From NCBI RefSeq assembly GCF_042678145.1, contig NZ_JBHUDG010000001.1, positions 124,001 through 188,000 of the forward strand: a stretch of 64,000 bases of DNA. Reading direction: 5' to 3'. Below are positions 34,683-44,228 of the stretch, in pieces. The stretch is from Pseudopedobacter beijingensis (lineage in GTDB: Bacteria > Bacteroidota > Bacteroidia > Sphingobacteriales > Sphingobacteriaceae). Under the pieces are notes generated by a model. It had not been told where the DNA came from. It did no database searches and saw only the letters and a list, made by a program, of their open reading frames with translations. Both the position numbers and the translations under genes were made by a program. The first letter of the stretch is position 1, and every line of letters begins with the position of its first letter.

Positions 34683-37600
34683 ATGTATAAAAAAATTACT
34701 GCATTTGCATGCAGTGCCGTACCTTATACTTCATTAAAATTTCTGTTAAAGATGAAGATAATTGTAGCCTTATTGGTTTTGTGTTTCCAACTGCAGGTAA
34801 GGGCAAGTGCACAATCTGTTACCCTTAACTTAGAAAATACAAGTTTGAAGGAAGTCTTCAGACAGTTGCGAAAACAAACCGGATATGGCTTTCTATATAA
34901 AGAATCAGATTTAATAGGAACAAAACCTGTGAGTGTCTCACTTACCAATAAGGCATTGAAAGAAGCTCTGGATAAATGTTTCGCTAATCAGCCTTTAACC
35001 TATAATATCGAAAAGAATTTTGTCATTATAAAAAGAAAGAGTGTCGAAATTAATGCCTCAGTTAAACAGGTCATAAACGTTACAGGTAAAGTTACCGATG
35101 AAAAAAATGAACCTTTGGTAGGCGTAAGTATAAGGGTTAAAAATGCGCAATCCAGCACAATATCTGATGTAAATGGTAATTATAAGATAAATGTTCCCGG
35201 AAAGGAATCGGTATTGATTTTTACCTATCTGGGGTTTGCAACACAGGAAAGGAAGCTTGGAGAAAACAAAGTAATTAATGTAAAGCTAATTCAGGAAGCA
35301 TCAAAACTAGATGAAATTGTAGTGGTAGGTTATGGAGAAGTAAAGCGTGGAGATTTAACCGGAGCAGTAGGGGAGGTGAAGATGGAAGATATGCAAAAAG
35401 CTCCTGTTGCTACGATTGAACATGCTTTGGCGGGAAGAATAGCTGGTGTTCAGGTAAGTTCTAATGATGGGCAGCCGGGAGAAAGTTTAAATATTGTTAT
35501 TCGTGGGGGAAATTCTTTGACGCAAAGCAGTTCTCCCTTATATGTAATCGATGGGTTTCCAGTAGAAGAGGCTATTAGTGCCATATTAAATCCCAAAGAC
35601 ATAGAATCGATTACGGTTTTAAAAGATGCTTCTGCAACAGCAATTTATGGTTCCCGGGGTGCAAACGGGGTTATCGTAGTTGAAACAAAAAAAGGAAAAA
35701 TAGGAACTCCGGTATTAACTTATGATGGATCTTTAGGTTTTCAGACTGTAACAAAAAAAATGGACTTGTTAAGTTCTTATGAATTTGTTAAGTACCAGTT
35801 AGAAATTAACGAAGCCATAGCTACATCATCTTATCTTACGGCTCCCGGAAGATCATTAGACGATTATAAATCGATAGATCCTATAGACTGGCAAGGTAAA
35901 ATGTTCGAGACAGCTCCTTTACATATCCATAATCTTTCATTAAATGGTGGTACCGCTCAAACAAAGTATTCCGTGTCGGGATCTGTATTTGATCAAACCG
36001 GAGTAATTGTAAATTCTGGATATAGTCGTTATCAGGGAAGATTGCTGTTAGATCAAAAGATCAATAATCAATTGAAACTTTTTGCTAATGTGAATGCAAG
36101 TAAAGAGATGAGTTTTGGACAGCCGGTATCCTCATCCCGATCAACAAGTGGACAGGCCTATTCAACATATCTGATGTACCAGGTTTGGGGATATAGTCCT
36201 ATAGAAAGAGAAGGAATAAATCTGGAAGAAGATCCAATAGATGATATGGCAACAGATTCACGTTTCAATCCTTATCTGTCTGCAAAAAACGAACTCAACA
36301 AAAGAACAACAAGCACCCTTTTTGCTAATGCCAGATTAAACTATACGTTTGCTAAACATTTTGATCTTGCCATTAGAGGAGGAGTTAATAATAGGACCAT
36401 ATTACAAGAATCATTTTATAATGAGCTTACCTCAAGGGGCTATCCCTTTCCGGATAATACCAGAGGAATTAATGGTTCACTATATAATACCTATTTAAAT
36501 ACATGGGTGAACGAGAATTTGTTAACCTATAGAAATCAGATAAACAAAGACAATAATATTAATGTAATTGCAGGAGCCACCTTTCAGTCTAATGAGATGA
36601 AACGGAATGGTTACGCTGCGCAACGTGTGCCAAACCCAGAACTGGCAGTAAGTGGATTAGACCAGGGCGAATTGTCTTCACTGGCATCCTCTATTTCGAG
36701 GAATACCTTGGTTTCCTTTCTATCCAGAGTAAATTATAATTATAAGTCTAAGTATTTGTTTACGGCATCTTTCAGAGCTGATGCTTCTTCGAAATTTGCT
36801 AAAGGAAATAAATGGGGTTATTTCCCGTCTGCAGCCATTGCCTGGAGCATGGGGAAAGAAAATTTTATAAAACAGCTGAATTATGTTTCTGATGCTAAAC
36901 TCAGAATAAGTTATGGACATACGGGAAATAATCGCGTAAGTGATTTTCCTTATTTGTCTTCTCTGACAATGCCCTACAGCTACTACTATTCTTACAATAA
37001 TCAAATTCCTTCAAATGGAATTTATCCGAGCACTTATGGTAATGAAGATTTGAAATGGGAAACAACAGAACAAATAGATATAGGTTATGATCTTTCCTTA
37101 TTTAAAGAAAGAATAAACTTAACTGTAGATCTGTATCGTAAGAACACCCGTGATCTCTTGCTGAATGCTGTAGTTCCCTACAGTACCGGATATGCTAACA
37201 TATTTAAAAATATCGGAAAAGTAAGAAACGAAGGTATAGAGATAGCGTTAAGCACTGTTAATTATAAAAACCGGAATTTTGAATGGTCTACTGATTTTAA
37301 CATTGCGTTTAACCGCAATAAAATACTGGCGCTGGCAGAAGGACAGGAAAAATTGATATCTACAGTTTCTTTCCCTGCAACTTATACGCAGGCCCAGCTC
37401 TATCTGGCAAAAGTGGGACAACCGGCAGCAACGTTTTTCGGATATCAATGGTTAGGAAATTATCAGATCGAGGATTTTGATATACAGCCGGACGGGAGTT
37501 ATAAACTGAAAACCAATGTGCCTACTAACGGTGGTACCAATATACAGCCGGGTGATATAAAATATAAGGATTTTAACGGTGATGGAATCGTAAATGATAA

Positions 37601-38129
37601 AGACCGTGTTTATATAGGCAGAGCTATCCCTATTCATGTGGGCGGCTTTAATAACAACTTTGCTTATAAGAACTTTTCTTTAAATGTATTTTTTCAATGG
37701 TCTTATGGAAACGATGTTTTTAATGCCAACAGAGATATGTTTGAAGGGAATCTGTACAGCAGAAGCAACCTGAATCAGTATGCAACTTATGCAAACAGGT
37801 GGACACCGGAGAATCCGAACAATGAATACTTCAGATCGGGAGGGCAGGGACCAACAGGAATGTTTTCTTCGAGAGTGATAGAAGACGGTTCTTATTTGCG
37901 TCTGAAAACAGTAGCGTTCTCCTACAGACTGTCAGATAATATATGTAAGAGGCTGAAAGTTAAAAGTATAGATGTTTATACTTCTGCTCAGAATCTTTAT
38001 ACATGGACAAATTATTCAGGTATGGACCCTGAAGTATCGGTGCAGAATTCGATTCTGACGCCGGGTTTTGATTATTCAGCCTATCCGAGAGAGAAAGCCA
38101 TCACTGTCGGACTAAAAGTATCATTATAA
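34683..38129 (+). CDS. SusC/RagA-family TonB-linked outer membrane transporter with STN domain (second locus)
   Basis: 1148 residues. An extended signal region (1-44) ends RASAQ. An STN domain follows at about 45-120 (TSLKEVFRQLRKQTGYGF), a carboxypeptidase-regulatory-like domain at about 135-210, the plug at about 220-340 (RGGNSLTQSSSPLYVIDGFP, ATAIYGSRGANGV) and the barrel to the C-terminus. It works with SusD at 38171 to import glycan fragments and, through STN, signals to FecR at 33408. It is strongly similar to the SusC at 16411 in domain order and many blocks (YSRYQGRLLLDQ, PGDIKYKDFNGDGIVN, FFQWSYGNDVFN). Duplication of a whole locus is likely. Confidence 0.96.
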   Translation: MYKKITAFACSAVPYTSLKFLLKMKIIVALLVLCFQLQVRASAQSVTLNLENTSLKEVFRQLRKQTGYGFLYKESDLIGTKPVSVSLTNKALKEALDKCFANQPLTYNIEKNFVIIKRKSVEINASVKQVINVTGKVTDEKNEPLVGVSIRVKNAQSSTISDVNGNYKINVPGKESVLIFTYLGFATQERKLGENKVINVKLIQEASKLDEIVVVGYGEVKRGDLTGAVGEVKMEDMQKAPVATIEHALAGRIAGVQVSSNDGQPGESLNIVIRGGNSLTQSSSPLYVIDGFPVEEAISAILNPKDIESITVLKDASATAIYGSRGANGVIVVETKKGKIGTPVLTYDGSLGFQTVTKKMDLLSSYEFVKYQLEINEAIATSSYLTAPGRSLDDYKSIDPIDWQGKMFETAPLHIHNLSLNGGTAQTKYSVSGSVFDQTGVIVNSGYSRYQGRLLLDQKINNQLKLFANVNASKEMSFGQPVSSSRSTSGQAYSTYLMYQVWGYSPIEREGINLEEDPIDDMATDSRFNPYLSAKNELNKRTTSTLFANARLNYTFAKHFDLAIRGGVNNRTILQESFYNELTSRGYPFPDNTRGINGSLYNTYLNTWVNENLLTYRNQINKDNNINVIAGATFQSNEMKRNGYAAQRVPNPELAVSGLDQGELSSLASSISRNTLVSFLSRVNYNYKSKYLFTASFRADASSKFAKGNKWGYFPSAAIAWSMGKENFIKQLNYVSDAKLRISYGHTGNNRVSDFPYLSSLTMPYSYYYSYNNQIPSNGIYPSTYGNEDLKWETTEQIDIGYDLSLFKERINLTVDLYRKNTRDLLLNAVVPYSTGYANIFKNIGKVRNEGIEIALSTVNYKNRNFEWSTDFNIAFNRNKILALAEGQEKLISTVSFPATYTQAQLYLAKVGQPAATFFGYQWLGNYQIEDFDIQPDGSYKLKTNVPTNGGTNIQPGDIKYKDFNGDGIVNDKDRVYIGRAIPIHVGGFNNNFAYKNFSLNVFFQWSYGNDVFNANRDMFEGNLYSRSNLNQYATYANRWTPENPNNEYFRSGGQGPTGMFSSRVIEDGSYLRLKTVAFSYRLSDNICKRLKVKSIDVYTSAQNLYTWTNYSGMDPEVSVQNSILTPGFDYSAYPREKAITVGLKVSL

Positions 38130-38170
38130 AGACTAAGAGTAATAAGGTATTTACTAAAAAGATATTTAAT

Positions 38171-40045
38171 ATGAAAATAAGATATTTTATAACTTCTTTG
38201 TTTCTGGCTATAGGGATGTTATTAAGTTCTTGTGAGAAATTTTTAGACACTACTCCAGAAGATTTTCTGACTCCCAAGAATTATTACGAAACAGAAACAC
38301 AGTTACAATATGCCCTCAATGGCGTTTATGCCACTTTAAAAAGTTCAAGTCTATACGGTAATTACATGTTGGGGAGAATGGGGTTAGAAGCAGATGAAGG
38401 ATTCAGCTCTTTTCCTAATGAACTGGCCACGGTTGGTGGTTATAATGTATCAACCAACGACATTAAAGTAGAGGCTTTCTGGAAAGAACTTTATATAGGT
38501 ATTAATAAGGCGAACTTGTTATTAGAGAATATTGGTAAGCCAACCATGGACGATACTAAAAGAAAGATCATAGAAGGTCAGGCACTATTTCTAAGAGCAT
38601 ATTTCTACTTTATGCTGGTCAGGAATTTTGGGGATGTTCCATTAGTTTTAAAAACTCCGGTTTCGGCATCAATAGAAAGTATCCATTTACCGAGAACTCC
38701 CGCAAAAGAAGTATATGAGCAAATATTGCTGGATATGGAAAAAGCTGCCGATATGGTAGAAGATATTCAAACCATAGGACATGGCGGTAAGATTAGCAAA
38801 TCTGCAGTTTGGGGAATCATGGCCAGGGTATGTTTGCATATGGCAGGCAGTCCGGTTAATGAAACTTCAAAATATGCCGATGCAAAAAAATGGGCAGAAA
38901 AAGTAATCAGCCTGGGGGTGCATCAGCTGAATATATCTTATGAAGATGTATTTATCAATTATATACAGGATAAGTATGATTATAAAGAAAGCATTTGGGA
39001 GGTAGAATTCTGGGGTAATAATAGCTCAGGCGCATATACCAGTGGTGGTATGGTTGGAAGAGGTAACGGTATAAGATATGGCTCGGGTTTAGACCCTGCG
39101 ATAGGTTATGCCGTTGGGTACACGCATCCAAGTATTTATTTGTACAATCTATACGATTCATCAGACAAACTCTACTCTTATGATCAGCGAAGAGACTGGG
39201 CAATAGCACCATTTAAATACAATAATGTTAATCCGGCAACAAAAACCTATCATACAACTACAGAAATTAGCCAGAGGAACGTAGGCAAATTCAGAAGAGA
39301 GTATGAAATTTTAACACCTAAAGTTGATGGTTATACACCAATTAATTTCCCTCTGTTAAGATATTCTGATGTATTGTTAATGTATGCGGAGGCTGATGTA
39401 ATGGCTAATCCCGGAGTAGAACCCGGTACACTGGCAAAAGAATATATAAATGAGGTGAGAAGAAGAGGATATGGGAAATACCTGAATGGTGTAGGAAATA
39501 TTTCAGAAAGTGTAAAAGCAATTCAGATTACAAGTGGGGGAACAGGTTATACAGGCACTCCAACTGTGGCCATAACCGGCGGTGGCGGTTCTGGTGCAAC
39601 AGCTGTCGCAGTGGTTTCTGGTGGAGCAATTACGGCAATTAATATTACAAATCCCGGAATAAAATTTACATCTGCACCTGTAATTACTATAACAGGAGGC
39701 GGGGGGACAGGAGCATCAGCTACGGCTGTGCTGACGACACTCACCGATGCTGATGCTCCGGCAAATGACATGATTGATGACAGGGCTTTTATGGATTTGA
39801 TTCAGAAAGAACGAGCCAGAGAATTATCATTTGAGTTATTAAGAAAAGGGGATTTGGTAAGATGGGGAATTTTTGTAGATCAGATGAGCTACTGTAAAAT
39901 TCTGACATTGGCTGCTCCAGCCTATTCCGATAGGAACAACGCGTTAACTTATTACACAAATGCCAGTGCAAGAGATGTAGTATGGCCTATACCTGCCAAC
40001 GATATGGGAGTTAACCCAAAACTTGAACAAAATACAGGATGGTAG
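38171..40045 (+). CDS. SusD/RagB-family lipoprotein with inserted glycine-rich beta repeat
   Basis: 624 residues with lipobox LLSSCEK. The SusD regions are as expected (FLDTTPEDFLTPKNYY; GQALFLRAYFYFMLVRNFGDVPLV; FPLLRYSDVLLMYAEADV; ERARELSFELLRKGDLVRWG; ending NTGW). Between RRRGYGKY and DRAFMDLI there are about 80 extra residues (448-536) absent from the SusD at 19941. They hold two related Gly/Thr-rich units (ITSGGTGYTGTPTVAITGGG; FTSAPVITITGGGGTGASAT). The insertion keeps the frame and flanking SusD motifs intact, so the protein is probably functional with an added surface module. Confidence 0.93.
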   Translation: MKIRYFITSLFLAIGMLLSSCEKFLDTTPEDFLTPKNYYETETQLQYALNGVYATLKSSSLYGNYMLGRMGLEADEGFSSFPNELATVGGYNVSTNDIKVEAFWKELYIGINKANLLLENIGKPTMDDTKRKIIEGQALFLRAYFYFMLVRNFGDVPLVLKTPVSASIESIHLPRTPAKEVYEQILLDMEKAADMVEDIQTIGHGGKISKSAVWGIMARVCLHMAGSPVNETSKYADAKKWAEKVISLGVHQLNISYEDVFINYIQDKYDYKESIWEVEFWGNNSSGAYTSGGMVGRGNGIRYGSGLDPAIGYAVGYTHPSIYLYNLYDSSDKLYSYDQRRDWAIAPFKYNNVNPATKTYHTTTEISQRNVGKFRREYEILTPKVDGYTPINFPLLRYSDVLLMYAEADVMANPGVEPGTLAKEYINEVRRRGYGKYLNGVGNISESVKAIQITSGGTGYTGTPTVAITGGGGSGATAVAVVSGGAITAINITNPGIKFTSAPVITITGGGGTGASATAVLTTLTDADAPANDMIDDRAFMDLIQKERARELSFELLRKGDLVRWGIFVDQMSYCKILTLAAPAYSDRNNALTYYTNASARDVVWPIPANDMGVNPKLEQNTGW

Positions 40046-40068
40046 AACATTGCTAAATTAAAAAGAAG

Positions 40069-41019
40069 ATGAAAAAGATTTATTTACTTTCTGTGGCATG
40101 TTTGATATTCATGTCCTGTCAGAAAGAACAAACTATAGAGTTGCCCGATTTTGAAGTGCAGACAACATCTGCGGAAGTAAAATTAGGCGAAAAGGTTAAT
40201 TTTAGCTTTTCGGGCAATCCAGATTTTATCAATTTTTATTCAGGGGAGCGAGGAAATGACTACAATTTTAGAGAGGGCCGGATAGAAGAATCAGAGGTGT
40301 TCCTATCGTTTGAATCTCAGATAGTTGATAATAGAACGCCTGCAAGTACGCAAGGCAACCAGATTTCGGTACTGATTTCCAATAACTTTAATGGAAACCA
40401 AACTATAGCAGATGTTGAACAAGCGGACTGGACTGATATTACCAGTCAGTTCAGGATGGCGCAGCTGTCTGAAAACAATATGAATATACCTTCAGGAAAG
40501 GTGAATATTTCTCCATATCTGGAAGAAGGGAAAGCTACTTATATTGCTTTTAAATATACTACCAAACCAAGATCAACTTATGGAGTAGCACCTAACTTTA
40601 ACAGAATTAGAAGCTTTTTGTTAGAATCGATAAGTAACGGACAAGCGTCTACTTTGGCAACACATGCTACAGCAGGTATCACCTTCCCAAAAGGTTTAAT
40701 ACGGTCAGCCACCTATCAGGCAGGAAGAGGGACTTTAGAATCGACTTATATTAACTTTTATGGAAACGTTTCGCCAAGTCAGGATGATGTTTTAACTACT
40801 GCCTGGGTAACTACCAATGCCTTCAATATAGGCAAAAAGGTTGATTTAGGCATAGATAAAGCCGTGTCGATTAAAACGGTGGCAGACGTCATGGTAAAGA
40901 CCTATTCACATATTTATAAAAATCCAGGGAAATATCGGGTGGTGTTTGTTGCAAAGAATGCCAATGTATATGACGAGAAAACTGTTCTTAAACAAATTGA
41001 TATTACAGTATTGCCTTAA
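40069..41019 (+). CDS. DUF5017 surface lipoprotein (second locus)
   Basis: 316 residues with lipobox IFMSCQK. The mature part begins with a PKD-like DUF5017 domain: FEVQTTSAEVKLGEKVNFSF, SGNPDFINFYSGERGNDY, then SVLISNNFNG, WTDITSQFRM and YIAFKYTTK. The C-terminal all-beta part ends KYRVVFVAKNANVYDEKTV. It is the counterpart of the lipoprotein at 21562, in the same position after susD. Likely exposed on the outer membrane and accessory to glycan capture; ligand unknown. Confidence 0.85.
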   Translation: MKKIYLLSVACLIFMSCQKEQTIELPDFEVQTTSAEVKLGEKVNFSFSGNPDFINFYSGERGNDYNFREGRIEESEVFLSFESQIVDNRTPASTQGNQISVLISNNFNGNQTIADVEQADWTDITSQFRMAQLSENNMNIPSGKVNISPYLEEGKATYIAFKYTTKPRSTYGVAPNFNRIRSFLLESISNGQASTLATHATAGITFPKGLIRSATYQAGRGTLESTYINFYGNVSPSQDDVLTTAWVTTNAFNIGKKVDLGIDKAVSIKTVADVMVKTYSHIYKNPGKYRVVFVAKNANVYDEKTVLKQIDITVLP

Positions 41020-41048
41020 GTAGAAAATAAATAAACCATACAACTATG

Positions 41049-41080
41049 GGGGATATCTTGTTTATGATAGCAATATCCCC
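41049..41080 (+). other. Leader hairpin before the first sialidase-fold gene
   Basis: GGGGATAT (41049-41056) pairs exactly with ATATCCCC (41073-41080), 16-nt loop. Its presence here argues that an ATG at 41046 is not the real start and that this stretch is untranslated leader. Confidence 0.45.
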
Positions 41081-41147
41081 GATGTACGTGTTCTCACAAC
41101 GTAAAAAACACGGCAACGGGGGGATTATTTTGCCTTTAAAAAAGCAA

Positions 41148-43523
41148 ATGGTCAGAAAAAAAATGCTGATATGGTACTTGTTGCTATTCTGCTTGCCAGT
41201 AAAAGCGCAGTATAATTTTCCCGGGAAAGTTGTATCATCTGCGTCTGAAGGAGAGAGCCTTGGCTCAGCGTCTATAACCATTTTGCCGGATGATACTTAT
41301 CTGGTTAGTCATAGTTGGTCGGGAAATGTAGCTAAAACAACGCTATTGCAATCGACAGATAAAGGAGAGACCTGGGAGGAAAGGACGAATCTTACCGGGA
41401 TAAAAGGAGGCACACTTTTCCTTCATCAAAATATGCTTTATATGATGGGAGTGTCTGCCAATGATGGAAATATAATCATCATGCGATCAGCAGATTCTGG
41501 CTACAGCTGGACCATTCCTTCAAATGCTGCTAACGGATTGCTGTTTACCGGAGAATATAATACAAATGCTGTTCCCTTCGCTATATATAACGGCAGAATA
41601 TGGAGAAGTTATGATGCTGTAAATATGGGGATTACCATCATTTCAGCATCTGTAACTTCAGACTTGTTAAATGCATCCAGTTGGGAAAAAAGCAACGAAA
41701 TTTCTTTTAATCAATCCTGGGTAAATGCGTACAATCCTCTCTGGTCTAACGGAAACGTTCTGGTGAATAAGGAAAATAACCTGATTGTCTTAGCTGGCGT
41801 CAGTACTATACAGGGGCAGAGTGATAGTCTTGAGTTTCAAGGAGGAGCTTTAGGAATTCCAAGACATGAGCTTTCGGCCATAATTAATGTATCAAATAAC
41901 AACACGGAACTTAATTTTGATCCCTGTACCAGTTTCATACATTTTCCGGGAGCTCACGCTAAGTCTACTATACGTTATGACCAGGTAACAGGGAAATATT
42001 GGAGTATCGTCAACAAGATAACAGAGATATATTCAGAAACAAATTTCGATTATTCTCCCATTCATCAGCGTAATGTACTCATGCTGGTCTCTTCTCATGA
42101 TCTGATTCACTGGACAGAAAAGGCAGTTATTGTAAGTTGGAACAGAGGAGAGCGGTTAACATCGCAGGACAGATTTGCATTTCAGGATGTCGACTGGCAG
42201 TTTGATGGTAATGATATAATAGCAGTGAGCCGTACGGCATGGTATAGCAGTACCAGTTACAAAGATGCTAATTACATTACATTTCATAGGATAAAAGATT
42301 ATGGTAGTAAGGAAATGTATCCCCTGCCAGAAGATCTGGCAATTTCAGAAATAGATGAGAGTATGTTTTCGGAATCAGCGATGCTACTTGGCTGGTCTAT
42401 GAATGCACCTGACACACAGGGGAATGAAACAGAACTCGGTGCGAAAATAGTTGATACGAATATTCAACCATCTATATTGATAAGAGGAGATGGGCTAAAT
42501 CCGGATAATTTTACCAGAAGTTTCTTTTCCAGATTTAAGTATATAGGTAGCTCTGTAAATACAAAAGAGTATGCTTTAAATAACAATTCCTATTTCCAGT
42601 TTACAGTAAACGCTAAAGAAAATGTAATTGCAGCACTCGATACCTTGAAATTTAAACTACGTAGCGGAAGTAATGGTCCGTATTTCTATCGGTGGTTTTA
42701 CAGTGTAAATAATGGTTTTACGTTTAAGGAGTTAGGTACAGCAGATGGTAATATTAATTACGCGGCAGCATTGCCTGGTGGAATTGTACAGCAGCCACTG
42801 GTTCTTACGGGAGAAAATAAACTAAAATACGTTCCTTACGGAATTCCGGTTATTTTCAGGCTGTATGTATGGGGAGCAACCAACCAGAATACAAGCACTA
42901 TTAGTATCGGTCGGTCTGATGCAGGGACAACACCTTCTGTTGTACTTTCACTTATAGGGCGTACACAAGTACAAACTACTTTACCTGTCAATAATGTTAT
43001 TTCTTTTAAGGGAGAGAAAGCTTTATCGGGGGTGAAATTGATCTGGCAGACATCATCTGCAAAAGCAGATACCAGATTTGAAGTCTTCCATTCTATAGAT
43101 AATGGAAAATATAATCTGATAACTTCAGTAAGCAACGGTATAAGCTCAACCTATCATTATACAGATCAAAATGCAGTTTCAGGTATTAACTATTACAAAT
43201 TAAGTCAGATAGATATTAGTGGCAGAGCCATAGAGTATGGCCCGGTGATTATACCGTTCAATATTCGTGATGAATTTTTAATGAGTGCATATTCATCTGC
43301 AACAAATGAAGGAATATCCCTGGCTATTTATTCACCATTCGTAGAAATCGGCAGGCTTACAATTTCAGATATAACAGGCCGAATACTTTTTAATCAGGCT
43401 TTAAAAACCGAGAAGGGATATGCTCAGCTTCAGCTGACGGGGAACTTTAGCAAAGGAAAGCTATATGTAGTATCCTTCAGATCAAACAAGATTTTTAATT
43501 CAATAAAATTTATTAACCAATAA
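41148..43523 (+). CDS. Secreted sialidase-fold protein with repeated module and T9SS domain
   Basis: About 791 residues from the ATG at 41148, which gives a clean signal peptide (MVRKKMLIWYLLLFC ... VKAQ); upstream ATG 41046 falls before a hairpin. Residues about 20-400 are a BNR/sialidase-like beta-propeller with Asp-box-type STDKGETWEE and SADSGYSWTI. Residues about 415-615 are an unnamed module (LLGWSMNAPDTQGNETE ... RLYVWGATNQN) also found in the two genes that follow. A fibronectin-like part (LPVNNVISFKGEKALSGVKL) and T9SS C-terminal domain end it. True sialidase activity is uncertain because the Arg triad cannot be placed by eye. Confidence 0.75.
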   Translation: MVRKKMLIWYLLLFCLPVKAQYNFPGKVVSSASEGESLGSASITILPDDTYLVSHSWSGNVAKTTLLQSTDKGETWEERTNLTGIKGGTLFLHQNMLYMMGVSANDGNIIIMRSADSGYSWTIPSNAANGLLFTGEYNTNAVPFAIYNGRIWRSYDAVNMGITIISASVTSDLLNASSWEKSNEISFNQSWVNAYNPLWSNGNVLVNKENNLIVLAGVSTIQGQSDSLEFQGGALGIPRHELSAIINVSNNNTELNFDPCTSFIHFPGAHAKSTIRYDQVTGKYWSIVNKITEIYSETNFDYSPIHQRNVLMLVSSHDLIHWTEKAVIVSWNRGERLTSQDRFAFQDVDWQFDGNDIIAVSRTAWYSSTSYKDANYITFHRIKDYGSKEMYPLPEDLAISEIDESMFSESAMLLGWSMNAPDTQGNETELGAKIVDTNIQPSILIRGDGLNPDNFTRSFFSRFKYIGSSVNTKEYALNNNSYFQFTVNAKENVIAALDTLKFKLRSGSNGPYFYRWFYSVNNGFTFKELGTADGNINYAAALPGGIVQQPLVLTGENKLKYVPYGIPVIFRLYVWGATNQNTSTISIGRSDAGTTPSVVLSLIGRTQVQTTLPVNNVISFKGEKALSGVKLIWQTSSAKADTRFEVFHSIDNGKYNLITSVSNGISSTYHYTDQNAVSGINYYKLSQIDISGRAIEYGPVIIPFNIRDEFLMSAYSSATNEGISLAIYSPFVEIGRLTISDITGRILFNQALKTEKGYAQLQLTGNFSKGKLYVVSFRSNKIFNSIKFINQ

Positions 43524-43534
43524 CGCGAATAAAA

Positions 43535-44206
43535 ATGAGAAAGAGAAATGAATTAAGTTTATTATTAGCAATTGTATTGACATTTGCCGTAAATGTAAGC
43601 AACGCCCAAATTTTAGGATGGAACTTTTCAAATCCCGACACAAAAGGGAATGAAGAATCTGTTTCGGCAAAAATTAAAGATCCTAATCTTAAAAGTGCTG
43701 AACTTATTAGAGGCGGAGCTCTCATTAATCCTAATTCTTTTACCAGAAGTTTCGTGTCTAAGCTTTCGTTGGTAGGCACTTCAGATAATACCAAAGAAAA
43801 AGCATTTTCTAAAGGAGCATATTATCAGTTTACCATACAACCTAATAAAGGTTATGCCGTGTCATTATCTGCTTTAAATGCCAAATTAAGACCTGGTGCT
43901 GGTGGACCTTATTATTACAGATGGGCGTACAGCTTAGATGGAAAGAAATTTAAAGAGTTGGGAGATAAAGATATGAGTATCAGTTACGACTATGGAAAGC
44001 CAAATGGTTTATTGCAACCGACTTTAGCTTTATCTGATGTGCCTGATTTACAAAAAATAGGAGACAAAAAAGGAGTTGTGTTCCGTTTGTACATATGGGG
44101 AGGTACGAACCCGAATACAGCTACATTTTCTATAGGACGGTCTGAAGCAGGAGATAGCAAAGATTATGTTTTATCACTTGATGGAGAAGTGAAATCAGTA
44201 AAATAA
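43535..44206 (+). CDS. Secreted single-module protein (unnamed LGW-type module)
   Basis: 223 residues; the signal peptide (1-25) ends VSNAQ. The rest is one module: ILGWNFSNPDTKGNEESVSA, LIRGGALINPNSFTRSFVSK, YYRWAYSLDGKKF, FRLYIWGGTNPNTATFSIGRS. It matches the module inside the protein upstream and the N-terminus of the protein downstream. No sorting domain or lipobox was seen, so it may stay periplasmic or be released. No named family is recognised; the jelly-roll-like pattern suggests a carbohydrate-binding role. Confidence 0.65.
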   Translation: MRKRNELSLLLAIVLTFAVNVSNAQILGWNFSNPDTKGNEESVSAKIKDPNLKSAELIRGGALINPNSFTRSFVSKLSLVGTSDNTKEKAFSKGAYYQFTIQPNKGYAVSLSALNAKLRPGAGGPYYYRWAYSLDGKKFKELGDKDMSISYDYGKPNGLLQPTLALSDVPDLQKIGDKKGVVFRLYIWGGTNPNTATFSIGRSEAGDSKDYVLSLDGEVKSVK

Positions 44207-44228
44207 TTATAAACCAAAATAGAACAAC

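Noticed and set aside
41046..41147. Upstream ATG and N-terminal extension for the sialidase-fold gene
   Set aside because: It would add about 34 residues before a clean signal peptide and contains a hairpin; ATG 41148 is better.
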